A stretch of DNA of 64,000 nt from Heliocidaris tuberculata (GCA_025618425.1 CM046844.1:5209177-5273176), one strand, 5' to 3'. Shown: positions 1 through 12,755, counted from the first letter of the stretch. Notes: generated by a model not told the origin, from the sequence alone. Program-made: numbers and translations.

Positions 1-2454
1 AAATCAGATGCTGGGAGCATATTGTACATTACATACAAAGCCATATGATCACAAAATCTGCTAAATGATGAATAAATGCTAGATAGCATCTAGTTAATCA
101 CTCTTTCTTGAGCCATCTCACTCTCTCTCTCTCTCCACCTCCCTCTCTCATTCACTCTCATCTCTCTGTCCCCATCCAATGAACAGACACTGGGAGCTAT
201 TTTGATCGTCGCGACGACTGGCGAGACGGGAGACAGGCCACTCGACATGATCCCCGATGGCACCCGCATGAGGATAACGCTTCTCGCACCAGCAAAGCTT
301 CATCAACCAGATCGGTCGGTCGTAAGAAGCGAGATGAGGATGAGGGAGAGAGAAAGCAAGAGAGAGAGCAAGAGAGAGAGGTGGAGGGACGGAGGGGATG
401 CACGGCAGAGAATCATAATATGAAATCGGAGAGATATGTGATGAAGGTATGGGAGGGTAGAAGAAGGTAACTCATCTGGCTAGGGCAGTGCTCCCTCAAC
501 CACAGCACACGTTCCTTCACACGGCAGTCCCAGCCAAAAATATAGAGAAGAGAAAGCCTAATAGATTGGGAAATATGAGTGATATATTGTGTTGGGTAGG
601 AGGGCACTACATAGGGGTAATGAAGCGAGGAGAAAGCGCTCTATTAGGAGGGAAGCGTGCCAGTGAGCAGCGGCACAAGATGAAAAGGAGCCACCATTAA
701 AAATGACCTCAGAAAAATTGATTAGATGAGCGAGATGTGCTATGCTCTGCCCTCTCTCTCTCTCTCTCTCTCTCTCCTCTCTCTCTTTATCTCTCTCTAT
801 CTCTATCTCCCTCTCTGGCTGCAAAATTCTGAAATATTGGATAACAATGAATTTGTTAATATTGCAGTGATGGCGAGTGATGTGACAGCGCTAATCACAG
901 TCCTATGCCTCAGAGAGAGGCAGGATTTACTGTAATTCATATATAACATGGCAGGGCTTTGCTGCTGGAAAATGAATTCTAAACTGATCAGAAACATGGG
1001 CATGAAAATAAGGCTCACTTGAAAAAACTGGTTAAGATATTTTTGTGTTTTTAGCTCCACTGAGAGAGTTTTTGATTCTCTGATATGTTCAACAATATCT
1101 CTATAGATAGGGTAATAGTGCATTTCATCTCTCTTTCTAATTTCTTTGGTAGACCTATTTAACAGTATCCAATGTGCATTTCTGGTTGTACGAAACATGC
1201 TCTTGCAACACTTGCTCCACGATAATTTTATACCAGTACTTTGACCTAATTCCAAACTTCAATCCATGACCAAATGTTATGCTTTAAAGGTAATAAACAG
1301 TAGTGGTAGCAAAATGAAAGTTGGCATGAAACTGCTCAAATATAGTCTCATATTGTTCGGCTTCAATCTAAAGATACATGAGTGAGATAATCCTGTATTC
1401 TATTCATGATTTCTGGTGATTTTCAGTAAAATAATTCAAATGATCGAATATCAACGGTAACCTTATACCCTCGCTAAGGACCACCTAACCCGACGCTCCC
1501 GGCTCAACGGCGCATAGCGGTTCGCACACACTTGTTACACACACTGTTTTCACATCAAATTACAAGCGCGGTGCCGCGTTGTAATTCGATGTTTATTTTT
1601 TTGGACATTTTAGCCATTTCTAAACCATTTTTCTTCAAACAAACGTCACCTATGTTCGAAATTAATCATTTCACAACAGTATATGTAATAATTTCCATTC
1701 CAGCTGACAAAGTAGTTAAATATCCAAAGCGCCACCTTTCCCACTACTGTACGGTACCTTTAAACCTGATCCTAACCCTAGAAACCACCCTTTCCCTAAC
1801 GCTATATCTTAGAGAAAATACAGCCTGGAGCAATTGTCCCCTGATCAACTGTCAAACCAGGGTAGATTTCCATGAATCCATACAAGAGCAGTGTTGATCC
1901 GTTTAAGTACACTATGGCTAATCTCTCAGAGCTGATCTCATGACCTTACCAAGCTACAAATCATCAGATCCTGGTGCGAAACAAACGTTGGAGAGCGCCG
2001 CCATTAATACATCCTATCACGTCACAGGAATCGAGCGTTCGTCGGCATCAGAGCATTCACAGGCGATCCACTAGCCGATTAGCTCCCCGACGAGCTTATC
2101 ATAATGTACAGGTGTGCTTTGGTAGGCTTAAAGGGCTTCCCCTCTCGACTGACTCATCTCTAGATCAATCTTAATATTTCAACCAAATTTAGACATGGTA
2201 CACACATGGGGGTCGCTTGATTCGAATGTGCGTATAGTTGTCACAACAATCTGCCAATCTTCTGAACCTACTCATATCAGAATATCTCCCATAAAATGCG
2301 TAAAAGAAAGAGACTCAAAAAATTAAAGCCCTCTTTGTTGACATGAGAAGAATGTGAATATCAATTTACTCTCCCCAAGCTCTCTTTAATAAAATATTGT
2401 CACTTGATAGGCTGAAGAGTATGAACACATCTAGGTCCTATACTTTATAATGAG
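1..2454. other. non-coding stretch with CT tracts
   Basis: It holds CT/TC microsatellites (about 119-150 and 748-790) and AG-rich DNA (about 335-385). A slightly more GC-rich block at about 1440-2170 is non-repetitive. Near 1770-1800 there are degenerate CCCTAA-type repeats followed by GGAGCAATTGTC, resembling the telomere-repeat element at 12519. No recognisable gene. Confidence 0.5.
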
Positions 2455-2458
2455 TTAA

Positions 2459-2868
2459 CCCTTTCAAGACAATTGACCACATTTTGTGGTTTGGCTCAAT
2501 AATTTTTGATTTAGAGCTCTAAAAAATAACCAGATGCAGGAGTAGAAAAAGCAAAAATTTCTACACACATTGTGTCCTTTTTTGTTGCATGACCATATTG
2601 CGTTTGATGCCAGGAATTTCAAAAAGGAGAATAAGCTTCATAATCCTTAAATTGGCAACACATTGAGAGGTTCAAAATCACTATTTTTTATCAAAATTGG
2701 CAATTTTTTCAACTTTTCGACTAAGTTTCTAATGATGTATATTGTTTTCAAAGACATTGCATTTTGTTAGAACCATGTAGCACTAAAAGAAAAATATTAT
2801 TGTTGCCAACTTGAAGAACGAAATGTGATCAATTTAGCCCTGAAATAATTCCTGTCATGTATAAAGGG
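2459..2868 (+). mobile_element. piggyBac-like MITE, copy 1
   Basis: This 410 bp element lies between TTAA at 2455-2458 and TTAA at 2869-2872. The left end is CCCTTTCAAGACA; the right end is a diverged complement ending in GGG. TTAA targets with CCY...GGG ends are the hallmark of piggyBac elements. A subterminal palindrome CCACATTTTGTGG sits close to the left end. No open frame, so it is non-autonomous. It is homologous along its length to the copies at 25368 and 37973. Confidence 0.85.
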
Positions 2869-3249
2869 TTAAAGCATTTCTGGATATAGACAGACAAAAT
2901 ACTGGCTGAAACAAGGTAATTAAGGGGCATCGTTTGTCACTTGGAAATAGAGTAGCTCAAGGCTCTTCGAATCACGTAAGAGAACATGCACAAGGTGTAG
3001 TCGACATCATTAACGTCACACCGAAGGCAACAAAAATGGCTATTGGCCCAACTTCATGAACGTCACTGACCTGCCAGTCCCGTCAATACCTCCCTCTTGA
3101 GATGACTGGGAGATTAGTGCCTGTAATCTAGATACTGAGGAACTCCAGAATTAGACATTTCCTTGGTCCCACTGCTCAAACTTTCGCAGACAAATTGCCA
3201 AGAAAGGAGAGGTGCAGACTAGCCTTACGGGGGCCATTTATGAGCAGTA

Positions 3250-3323
3250 CAAATTTACAGGTTATGTCAACTATCCAAAATGTAAATTTATATTTTGAAC
3301 AGTTGACATAACCTGTAAATTTG
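3250..3323. repeat. hairpin with perfect 23 bp arms
   Basis: The arms at 3250-3272 and 3301-3323 are exact reverse complements around a 28 bp loop that is itself partly self-complementary. It may be a tiny MITE or a structured transcript within ski intron 1. No homologous copy was seen in the window. Confidence 0.8.
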
Positions 3324-4019
3324 CATATCTTAGGCTTGTCTACAATCCTAGACAAACTAGATTATTGTTGAAAATCATACATTTTAACTGTTGAAAAAAA
3401 CCAATGTGGTATGAAAAATATAAATCTTCGCCTCTGCCATTTCATTCCCTAATATGTACATGGCACCTTCCTAATTGTTCTCTGTGTCACTGTGTTGATT
3501 CATTGACTTTTCCTTTCTCTGTCGCTTTGTATCTATCCCTTCTTTCATGATATTGTCTATGATACCATGCATATATATATATATAACCAATCATATATTA
3601 AGTTAACACACACAAATCCACAGGAAGTTCTTCATATTACTAATTACCAGTGTCTCACGTCTGACAATATTTGACCCCGTGCATCGAAAAGAGGAAACTA
3701 GAAACCGAATCCCCCCTTCCCCCTAGACAGTTTTGGGAGGGCAAGCTAAAAATACTTCTTTGACTAATTTTCGTCGCATTGGATGATTTCAGCAACCTAC
3801 CAACCTTCTGCACAGGTTCACGTCGTACAGAGAATAATTTAAGGAAATTGCAAATAAATAGAGCCTACGTGCAAGTGCAAGCAAAGTGGTTTACAGGACT
3901 ACCTTTGATAACTGTTTCTTTGGCATTAAACATGGGAATATGAAATAGGCAGGCTTTTTATGAATTTCTAATAATCCCAATTTATTTTCATTCCAATACT
4001 TCAAAAGGTGTCATGTACA

Positions 4020-4175
4020 GCATCTCAAAACACACCTATATTTACATTGTAATTACCTGTATTACTTTTGTATCATTTTTCTTTCTTTTTTTAATTTTCA
4101 TGTATTGATTAATTTGTTTTGTAAAGCACTTTGATCAGTTTTAAATTGGATTAAAAAAAATGGATATAAAAGAAA
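4020..4175 (+). mobile_element. possible LINE 3' tail fragment
   Basis: The string TTGTAAAGCACTTTGATCAG followed by an A-rich, TATAAA-containing end resembles the 3' terminus of L2/CR1-type non-LTR retrotransposons common in invertebrates. No reverse-transcriptase coding sequence adjoins it. The assignment rests only on this motif. Confidence 0.35.
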
Positions 4176-6856
4176 CAATTTCTTCTTATCATTTTTATTA
4201 TTACACAAACGATATGGATTATCAATTTCTTTGCTTTAAAATTTTCAGATATTGGCAGTTCTTTACTGTATGTAGGGAGGAAGCAGTAACGCAGGAAGCT
4301 GGCCTTCTATTTTAGCGAGGCGGCACGATCTTTGGTCTCCCGTTTTGCAGTAAATCGATACAAACGGTACACGGCTAGGTGCTGCAATGCTAATACCCAA
4401 CAATATCACAAGTACACACACACATACACAGGAATGGGGAGAAGGCGACGGAGAGATAGACACAGACCCAGAAAAAAAATGAAAGGAAAAAAAAAAACGA
4501 CTGACCTAGATCCGTCAGACCCCAGACAGAGGTTTAGGTAGAAAGATAGCGGGAGACATGGAAAACTGGGTTACTCATGGCCAGCCGATCCAGATTAGAA
4601 TGCCTATATGAGCGCAGGAGAGCGCAAGAGACGGATAGACAGAGATGGACAGAGAGAAAGAGGCCACGGTGGAGGGGTGTATCAGCCCGTCCACTGCATG
4701 TCATGCGGATATTGGCATTTTGACTGATTGGATTTGCATATTATGTCGTATGGTTTCCGATCGTAATATCTCTGTCTGTTTCCCTTGTCTGTTTCCGTCT
4801 CTATATTTTATTGGTCTGGTAATTCACTTTACAAAATGGCATGGTTAAGAAAATCCAATCTGAAGTTGATAAATCTTCCTGTAGCCTTTCATTCCCATCA
4901 CTAGGTGGTGGTTTTCCTCTCAAATCCTGGAAGTTCATGTAATGCCTTTGGTTTCTCACTTGCTTGTGAATACATTACACATTTTTTTTTCAGTTTGTCC
5001 ACTGACTCCACATGGTAATCACAATGTGGGTTTGGGGGCTTTTCATGTTTAGAGGTCTTTGTAACACTGCACACTCAGCTCTATACAAAAATCAGTTTGC
5101 TTCATTAATTCACCCCATCCATTCTCAGCACCCATTCTAGCTTCAGATTCCTCCATCTTACACCTATTTCTCCCTCAACCCTTTTTTTTCCTCCCTCCCT
5201 CTCCTCTTTTTTTAAACCACCCCTTGTCCCTCCTTATCCAACCCTTTTCTCCCCATTTGCATAACGCCTTTTCATAAAGCCTCGCGTGTCGGCGAGCCTG
5301 AAAGAGGGGAAAGTGCGGAGACGAGGCATGCTTTCTTGTGATGTTGAAAGGGATTACCATTTCCCTATGCATGTATGCGGTCAACCACCCTTCCCTACCT
5401 CTCTTTCTCTTTCCTCTCTCTCTCCCCTTTCTTTTTCTCTCTCAACAATTCACTTTTTGTCCGAATCCCATACCTCGCTTGGTTATGAATTCATCTTCAT
5501 CCTACCAGCATGATTCAAAAGGAATGAAAGGGTAAAAGCAACATGATTAGTCAAGCGTGCAAGATACCCCTACTCATTCTGGAGCCCTATTCTTTCCTTC
5601 ATCAACTGACCCACTCCTAGCTCGCTCCCTTTCAATGAATTCACACTTCTGATACACCATAATAGCTTCCTGTATTTACTGCTGCTATCAAGGAGGTACT
5701 CCTTGTTGCTATCAAACACACTTCAACCCATTTATTATTTCAATACATGATATTCACTCTTGTAAAATCCTTGTTTCAGCTCCTATAATCGATCATGCTC
5801 ATTATATCCTGTATTTCACTCTCTATAGGCTGCCCACTTTTTGAGTAAACGTTTCATAAAATCCCTGAAAAAAGGTGTGAAATTGTCATTATTCAAGTGA
5901 AATCAAATCAGTCCCCCCCCCCCCCACTTTAAAAAATGCTCCGCAGCTCCTGCTCTTCCCCAAGTTCTCCCCCAAGTTCTCCCCCCCCCCCCCCCCCCCA
6001 ATCTTTCTCTCTGTGCCACATCAACAATTTCACACTTTGGTGATGATGACCCTTTCATCCATCTTTTTATATCTCCACACTTCTCTATATCCAAATGTAC
6101 TTCTCTTTTGCATCCTTGTAAGATATTGACAGGTCTCCGTAAAACCTAATCTGAAAGCACCAAAAATTGCTTGAAAATGTCACATCTAATAATGTCGTTT
6201 TTTTAATTTAAAAAAGGGCTTTCCTGTACATTTTCGATTCATCAAACACACTACCAAACTGGCTTTTTCACTGGTGTGCTGTGTTACCGATGTTACTAAT
6301 AGGAAGGTGGCCTGATGTTACTAACGAGACATTTCATACTTACATAGTCCAGTGAATGATCTTTTGCAAAGGAATTGGAGCAGAATCAATGGTAGTTCAA
6401 TGAGTGTGCGTGATAATTACCTCAAACTGTCAGACAAAACTAGGTTACACTAATAGAGACTGGATAATTGCATATTGCCTAGCTTCTATTTCATCTGCCG
6501 ACAAAATTTTCTCATTCTCTCTCTCTCTCTTCTCTTTCACACTTGTTTTCAATCAATTGTAAGGTTTCTAATGGTCTGCTCAAAATAATGAGGAAGAACG
6601 TGGACTACCAGCATATTCAAATGCTCAAAAGTGGGTTAGAATATCAAGCTTGGAATGAACAAATATAATTAAACCATACTGCACTATATGACAATGAATT
6701 CACCCCCCCCCCCCCCCACCAACAAAAAAATAAATAATAATTTTTAAAAATAGCAGGCTCCAAATATAACACCACCACACTTATCCTCGCTCTAATCTAT
6801 ATATTTTTTTTTTTTTGTAAAAAATCTTTCTTTATTTGCATTCACTTCTTTGTTAA

Positions 6857-7244
6857 AGGGATTCGGTAACTTTGTGGAGGCTTGATTTAATAAATTGTTG
6901 AATTTTGATATCTGTCTTGTATAATGATGTTCTGAAGGATAAATAAATAGTCAGGCATAAAAAGGTTTTCAAATATATAATGCTATTATTAAGATATCTA
7001 TGACTGAATACTCCCATTTACGAAAGCGTATGGCCATACGCTTGAGTCTGACACTGAGTCTATGGGGGAAATGAGTCTGGCATTTCCAGTCACTGGCATA
7101 TGTTTACTTTTGTGAAGCACATGATGATTCTGAATTGCTTTTTTTTTCCTGGGCTTCATTTTTACACCATATTAGATACACTGATAGCATGAAAGGCCAG
7201 GCAGCTCAGATTTTATCAAGCCTCTACAAAGTTACCAAATCACT
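6857..7244. mobile_element. TTAA-flanked MITE with about 30 bp TIRs
   Basis: TTAA at 6853-6856 and 7245-7248 brackets 388 bp. The left end carries GGTAACTTTGTGGAGGCTTG and the right end its complement with one mismatch in that core. A perfect 20 bp palindrome, AAGCGTATGGCCATACGCTT (7024-7043), lies near the centre. There is no coding capacity. The TTAA target suggests piggyBac-type mobilisation. Confidence 0.8.
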
Positions 7245-9161
7245 TTAATATTCTAATAGCTTTTAACTTCAACTTCATTACCATGGTTAATATCTCCAAC
7301 AGATTTTCTAGAATTCATATGAAGTTCATTTCTTAAATGCAGGGTGTGAATATTCATGAACAGAAGAAAACTGTCTCAATGTACAACTGCAAATATCATC
7401 AAAAGCAACATTTGTGAGCTTGAAGTACATTTCTACCCCAAAAAGGTCTTCTTCTACTGTTCTACTGGCAAAAATTTGTGCTATCTGCTAGAGTCATAAA
7501 TATAATCTTGATACACCCAACAAAATCATTGCGTTGTGAAATATTTTTTCATTTGGCATTCCTTGAGAGGAAAACCCAGCATCCCTGAACGTAGCCCCCT
7601 TCCATATATCTATAGCCTGCGGGTTCTCTATTCTATATCACATTATGAAGCAAGACTGTACACGTTAGATGGTGCCATTTCATAAGAAGATCTTATGACT
7701 CACACGTTTTTCGGTACAACATCCTAGAAATTAAATATCCCCAGAACGGAGGGAATCGCAGCTGAGCGAGCTTCAAATAGGGATGTATTTCGACTCACTG
7801 CAATGTAATTATGACATGGGAATTTTTCTCTCTTCTCATTTGTGTTTCTAAAGACTTGTTTCATATGCTGATCCCCTGACATCACTTTTTCTTCTCAATT
7901 TCTTCTTCACCACATACATGTAGCCGTGGCAGGGAGACAAATAAACATTGTGCCATATGAAGCCAAACGCCTCAAGAATATTTATTCATATTTTCCAATT
8001 CAAGTAGATCTACTCTAAAAGCACCCAATCAATCAACATGACAGTCAATTACTGCACACAAGTCACATGAAAGTCACACTAAATCCCCCCTCCCCCCCCC
8101 CCCCCCCCTTCAAAAAAAAAATGTAATGATATAGATTCTAAAGCCATCTATCATGTCTAATCTTTCTTCAGGGACACGTCCATTAAGACAGCAATTTTGA
8201 TCAATTAATATGGTTTTGCAAGCAAGGAGAAAGTCCTATATGAAAGATCAAAGATTGTTACTCCATTATCATTCATATTATCATTATTGCAATTTTTAAT
8301 TTTGGAAGATGTACATAAATACATGTATCACCCAAATTCTTTTGCTTTGAATTATTGAAACTTAATTCAAATATTCATATACCACCGAGAATAGAAAAAT
8401 TGCTTTTCTTTTCAAAATTTTGTTGATAGGTTTTTCAATGAAACTTAATTTGTCTTCCTATCTCCCTTAACATTTAAATTGATTCCTTTTAAATTCACCT
8501 TGCTACACCCTTCAAAGGAAGGTAACACCTCCCCAGCCACATACACGTCATTCATCCATCATTTAGGAGCACATACACACCTGGATCATTCCATCATTAC
8601 TGAGGGATGAACAATTTCACTTACCTGTGAGGGTGAAGAAAAAAATGATTGACAGACCAGGGACAAGACGAATGCAGAAGAGCCCGGAAGATAACACCAT
8701 CAAGGTGACATAATAAAAGAAAGAAAGAGAAAAATAAGAGAAAACATTTTAGCCAATTATCACAGACAATTGGAGAGGAAATTTGATCAAAATCAGTAAT
8801 CAAAGTGTTGTTCAGAGTATTTACTGCTGGAAGGACACTGTTTCTAATACACAACAAAAGAGGAAAAAGATTGTTTTTCACACCTAAATTTGATTCTACC
8901 ATGTCTTTGACTTTCTGACCTTCTACAATACTTTCTTTTACATTATATGAAATATTTTATGCAATCATTATGCCTGCCTCTCCACTTATTTCTCAATCTA
9001 CTTTCTTCATTGCATTTTCCCAGTACATGTATATAAACCTATCTTTCTTGTTGTCTTTGTTGTAGGCTTATTCATTTATTTATTATTGACTTGATTATCT
9101 TGTAGGAACTTATGGCCCCTTTTTAATGGCACCAATTCTATTTCTCCCTTACTAATGCTTT

Positions 9162-9266
9162 TCTCTCTCCCTCCCCCCCCCCCCTTCTCTCTCCCTCCCC
9201 CCCCCCCCCCTTTCTCTCTCTCCCCCCCCCCCCCCCTCTCTCTCTCCCTCCCCCTCTCTCTCTCTC
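9162..9266. repeat. compound CT / poly-C tract
   Basis: Alternating CTCTCTC blocks and C-runs of 9-14 bases repeat several times, suggesting unequal expansion of a CT(C)n unit. The frames that cross it are compositional artefacts. Confidence 0.85.
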
Positions 9267-10089
9267 ATCTCTACTCTCCTAAAACTCCTCAATATTGCAG
9301 ATGGTTCTGCTGCTGTGCTCGTAACTCGATTATCCTGAGAGCCCACATGCTGTAAACTTACATCCTACATGTTAAATCACTAAGTGAGCCTAAAATTGAA
9401 ATCATAAATTGCATTAGACTTCATTAAATTCTATTACGCTCTGGACTTCGTCTGCTTCATGCACTTAAATCCCCCTCCATCCCACCCCACTTTTAAAATT
9501 TGGTTTAGAAATGGGAAAGTGAAACTCAATCAAAAGATTAATAGTACATTGGTCATGAATTATCACTATTATATTATATTCTTTGGGTTTTCACATAATG
9601 TACACTGCAATAAACATTGCAATGAATATTTTAATATTATATACTGTAAGTAACTTACATCGTTTTACTATTTATTCAAGTCAAAGTCAGTAACCCCTGA
9701 TGCAAGATAAACAGATAATTGGACTTCTCAGGCTAAAATGCATTAACTTCCTTCTTTCATATGGCAGACCATAAATTCAGCTAACTATCTAACTAATGAC
9801 ACCACAGGTCAATTTACAAAGTCAAACAAAACTTTTAATGAAGGAAGGAAGTCTTGATCGGAAGTATGACACGTGCCATGAACACACATATACACCTATC
9901 ATGTTTAGTTCCTCAACATTTAATGAATCTCATCCCTTATTTTCATCAGGTAATTGATGGCTTGTCAACACCTTATCCATGTCCACTATCCCAGCTCATT
10001 GTCTGAGCCTTGCAACAAGATTATCACCACAAGGACTAATTAATAACCTCTCATCCTACATGTCATATCAACTTAATGAAATTAGCTCA

Positions 10090-10400
10090 TTTAAAGAGAA
10101 GGTTGAGTTCTGGGAGAGGGGAAAAATAATTTGTGAGCTTTCTCATTCTTTTTATGTCAGTTTGGAAGAATATCATACTAGAAATGTCCCCTGAAAAGGA
10201 TAGCTCTTCAAATGCCCTTCATATTCGAAATACGACAAGAAATAGCTGAAATGTTCTGGCCGAACATTCATGCCACTTCTGTGTGCAGTCCCATATATTT
10301 ATGATAACTTTATCTTTAAGCCATATGCAGAAGATTGCCACATCCTCATTACTTGATCATCAATGCTTTATGTGTAGAGAAATCTTGGAACTACTTTGTC
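10090..10400 (-). repeat. dispersed repeat family, copy A
   Basis: Read on the minus strand, this matches 30830-31205 over several blocks, for example GGCATGAATGTTYGGCC, GGGCATTTGAAGAGC and GGGGACATTTCTA. It matches 57720-58140 more weakly. It has no visible inverted ends, and its class is unknown. Confidence 0.65.
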
Positions 10401-11654
10401 AGACCACAATGTCAGCTTGGTGTATTCTCACACTTCTTGATCCTAATTCTTCACCACATTTTCACAACTACTGTAGTTTTTAAAAATTACAAAACAATAT
10501 CTATGGAAAAAAACTTACCTAGAAAAATTCTGTAAGAAATTTCTAGACTGTGTTCATTTGATTCATTTGCAATGAATACTGAATATGAATATCAGTAACT
10601 GTTTGAAATGTAAGCCTAATTAAAGCACTTGTGTATAAGCTGAATTAAGCCATTGCTATTTACCTGCTTAGATAAACCTCATTTATGAGGTAGGCCTATA
10701 CAGCATTTCAGATATAATGCCTACTAGTATTCACATGAATGTATGCATAAGAGAGTTATTTATCAGTCTCATAATACCTTTTACCGTACACCGACCCCTC
10801 CCCCGCCACCAGTAGATTTTACAACTTTCTGTTTTTAGACGTCTATTTTGCACTCTGGTGCTTGCACCTCGCCTAATTGGTACATTTGATATTTCCTCTA
10901 GGCTTTGAACAGATTCCGTGCAGCAGAAACGCTAATTATGAACCACAATCTACTTGCCAATTCAATTGTAGCATATGTTCATACTGTATTTCATTTCCTA
11001 TCTCCCCATGCATAGCCGACTGCATTAATTTCTTGTTCCACATTTTATTTCCTTGGAAAAGGAAAATGATTAAATAAGAAAGATACCAAAAAGAAACCAC
11101 TTGGGAGATAAATACAGTTGAACTGCTCCAAACACTTTATGTTCCAAACATATTTGTGTACATGTATGTTCTGAGAATACCAAAATTGAATTTATTACCC
11201 TGTCAGATGTAATTGTGTGGATACAACCAAATCAATATGTCTATCTTTTCAGATACTTGTAGTTCACATTCGGCCTGTAAAAGACAAGCAGCACAAAGAT
11301 ATCAATCCAGCTTGGAGAAATGAAGCTGATTACATCTTTCATTCATGTTCATCAAGGTTTGGAAGCTTATATGCCAGGGACATTGTGTCATCAACAGCAG
11401 GTCATCATTATGCAGATGATGAACAACAGGCTGTCACATCATATATTCCATACAGGTCAAATATTATCATCCCTACTAACCATAAACACTGCATTCATTT
11501 CCTAGACTCCATACTTCTCACACGATATGTGAAGGAAGAAAATCAATAAATAGACACATCTCTCTTGCTCTCTCCCTCTCCTTTTTAAGCCCGCTGCCCC
11601 GAAACTTCGGAAATTATGAATTTTCCTCCTTCCGTGGGATAGCGTTGGAGAAGC

Positions 11655-11700
11655 AAAGGATGGTTGCCATGGGAACCGACATGTTGATAAACAACAGATA
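11655..11700. promoter_or_regulatory. candidate RFX-like and forkhead-like sites
   Basis: GTTGCCATGGGAAC (11663-11676) is one base off the RFX X-box consensus, and GATAAACA follows within about 20 bases, a forkhead-type core. The surrounding block is non-repetitive. This is motif matching only; a functional role in ski regulation is speculation. Confidence 0.25.
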
Positions 11701-12518
11701 TTGAATGTCTACTACGGGTGTCTTGATTAAAATGAAATTAACGCAAATGGGAGCAGACTATGTGATTCCTGCGCAGACATGGCTACCTCCTCATGGGATT
11801 GAGAGCATGAGGGGAAAAGGACGAGAGCCGATTTTTTTTTTTTTATCTTTTCATTCCCTTCGCAGATTACATTCTCCAATGATTTTGAAAAGGAGAGGAA
11901 CCTGGGGGAAATGGCTCCCAGACACTGATGTTGTCTTCTAGTTTTGTCCCATTATCAGATTTCTCTCCATTCTTCTTCGTCTTTTGTCTCACTGTCTGGG
12001 ATGCTAATTGGACAATAAGATACAGCTGAAAAAACAAAAGAGATGCACCAGATTTAGTCAACTCTCTTGTGTCAGTCACATAACAAAACAATGTTCTCCT
12101 ATTCATATTGGCACAAATACATCAAAAGGCAATCGTGAGGGGGCTTGAAATTACACATAACAGACTATTAGTACACTTCTTCCTAGAAAGTGCAAGCATA
12201 TGGACTTTATTATGGATGCGGTTTCTAAATGGATAAAAGTACAATGTAATAATTTTGCTGAAACTTGAAAGGGAAGATAATGTTGTAGACATTGCATCAT
12301 CAAGCACTATGCATAATAAGATCATTTCATAACTGATTACAATGTACTGCTTGACTTGCTAATCTGACAAGGAATTTTTGATCACTAATATGAAATCTAG
12401 GTCCTTATTTTATCAGTTAATCTCTGAAGATGAGGTACATTGAGGAACAGAAGCACAAGTTTATCCAAAAATGAAGAGTTCTTTTCAATCCTAAAGTTTA
12501 TGTGGAATTGATACTAAG

Positions 12519-12746
12519 GGGCGCCGACATTTGCTCCTGCAGCATTTGCTCCTGCAGCATTTGCTCCACAGTCCATATCTCAAAAGGTCAAAGGTTAAGG
12601 TCAAGGTCATGATTTGTTTTGTTGTTCAGGACAATGTGAAGATTAGGATTAGGGTTAGGGTTAGGGTTAGAGTTAGGTTTAGATTTAGGATTAGCACGGC
12701 AAAATTAGACTTGAGCAATTGTCGCAGGAACAAATGTCATACATCC
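12519..12746. mobile_element. MITE carrying telomere-like repeats, 9 bp TSD
   Basis: GATACTAAG occurs as a direct repeat at 12510-12518 and 12747-12755. Just inside are GACATTTGCTCCTGC on the left and its complement with one mismatch on the right. The left end then repeats GCATTTGCTCC units. The interior holds a degenerate TTAGGG array (12641-12694). A 9 bp duplication with GG-starting ends would fit Merlin or Mutator-type elements. No coding capacity. Confidence 0.75.
12641..12694 (+). repeat. interstitial telomere-like TTAGGG array
   Basis: There are about eight hexamers of the TTAGGG type. The central three or four are exact; those on both sides are decayed to TTAGGA, TTAGAG or TTTAGA. 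The array lies wholly inside the MITE at 12519-12746, so it is unlikely to be a chromosome-fusion scar. Confidence 0.85.
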
Positions 12747-12755
12747 GATACTAAG

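Larger units (their letters stand above)
2873..6852. other. non-coding stretch
   Basis: It holds a perfect hairpin (3250-3323), an AT microsatellite (about 3571-3585), a possible LINE tail (about 4020-4175), CT-rich DNA (about 5160-5440), and C-runs at 5913-5925, 5981-5999 and 6703-6717. Short open frames here are AT-rich or low complexity. No gene is supported. Confidence 0.5.
7249..12518. other. non-coding stretch
   Basis: It holds C-runs (about 8087-8108), a long mixed CT/C tract (about 9162-9266), one copy of a dispersed repeat (about 10090-10400), and a non-repetitive block at about 11570-11830 with transcription-factor-like sites. The 110-codon frame at 11217-11549 contains HYADD but lacks any reverse-transcriptase context. 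No gene is supported. Confidence 0.5.

Noticed and set aside
803..1255. 150-codon minus-strand open frame
   Set aside because: It has no recognisable domain and starts without a clear ATG context. Composition matches the AT-rich surroundings.
1532..1897. 121-codon plus-strand open frame
   Set aside because: No recognisable motif; it crosses degenerate CCCTAA-like repeats.
11217..11549. Frame containing HYADD, suggestive of a reverse transcriptase
   Set aside because: The residues around it do not match RT block C and no other RT block is present. A chance match.
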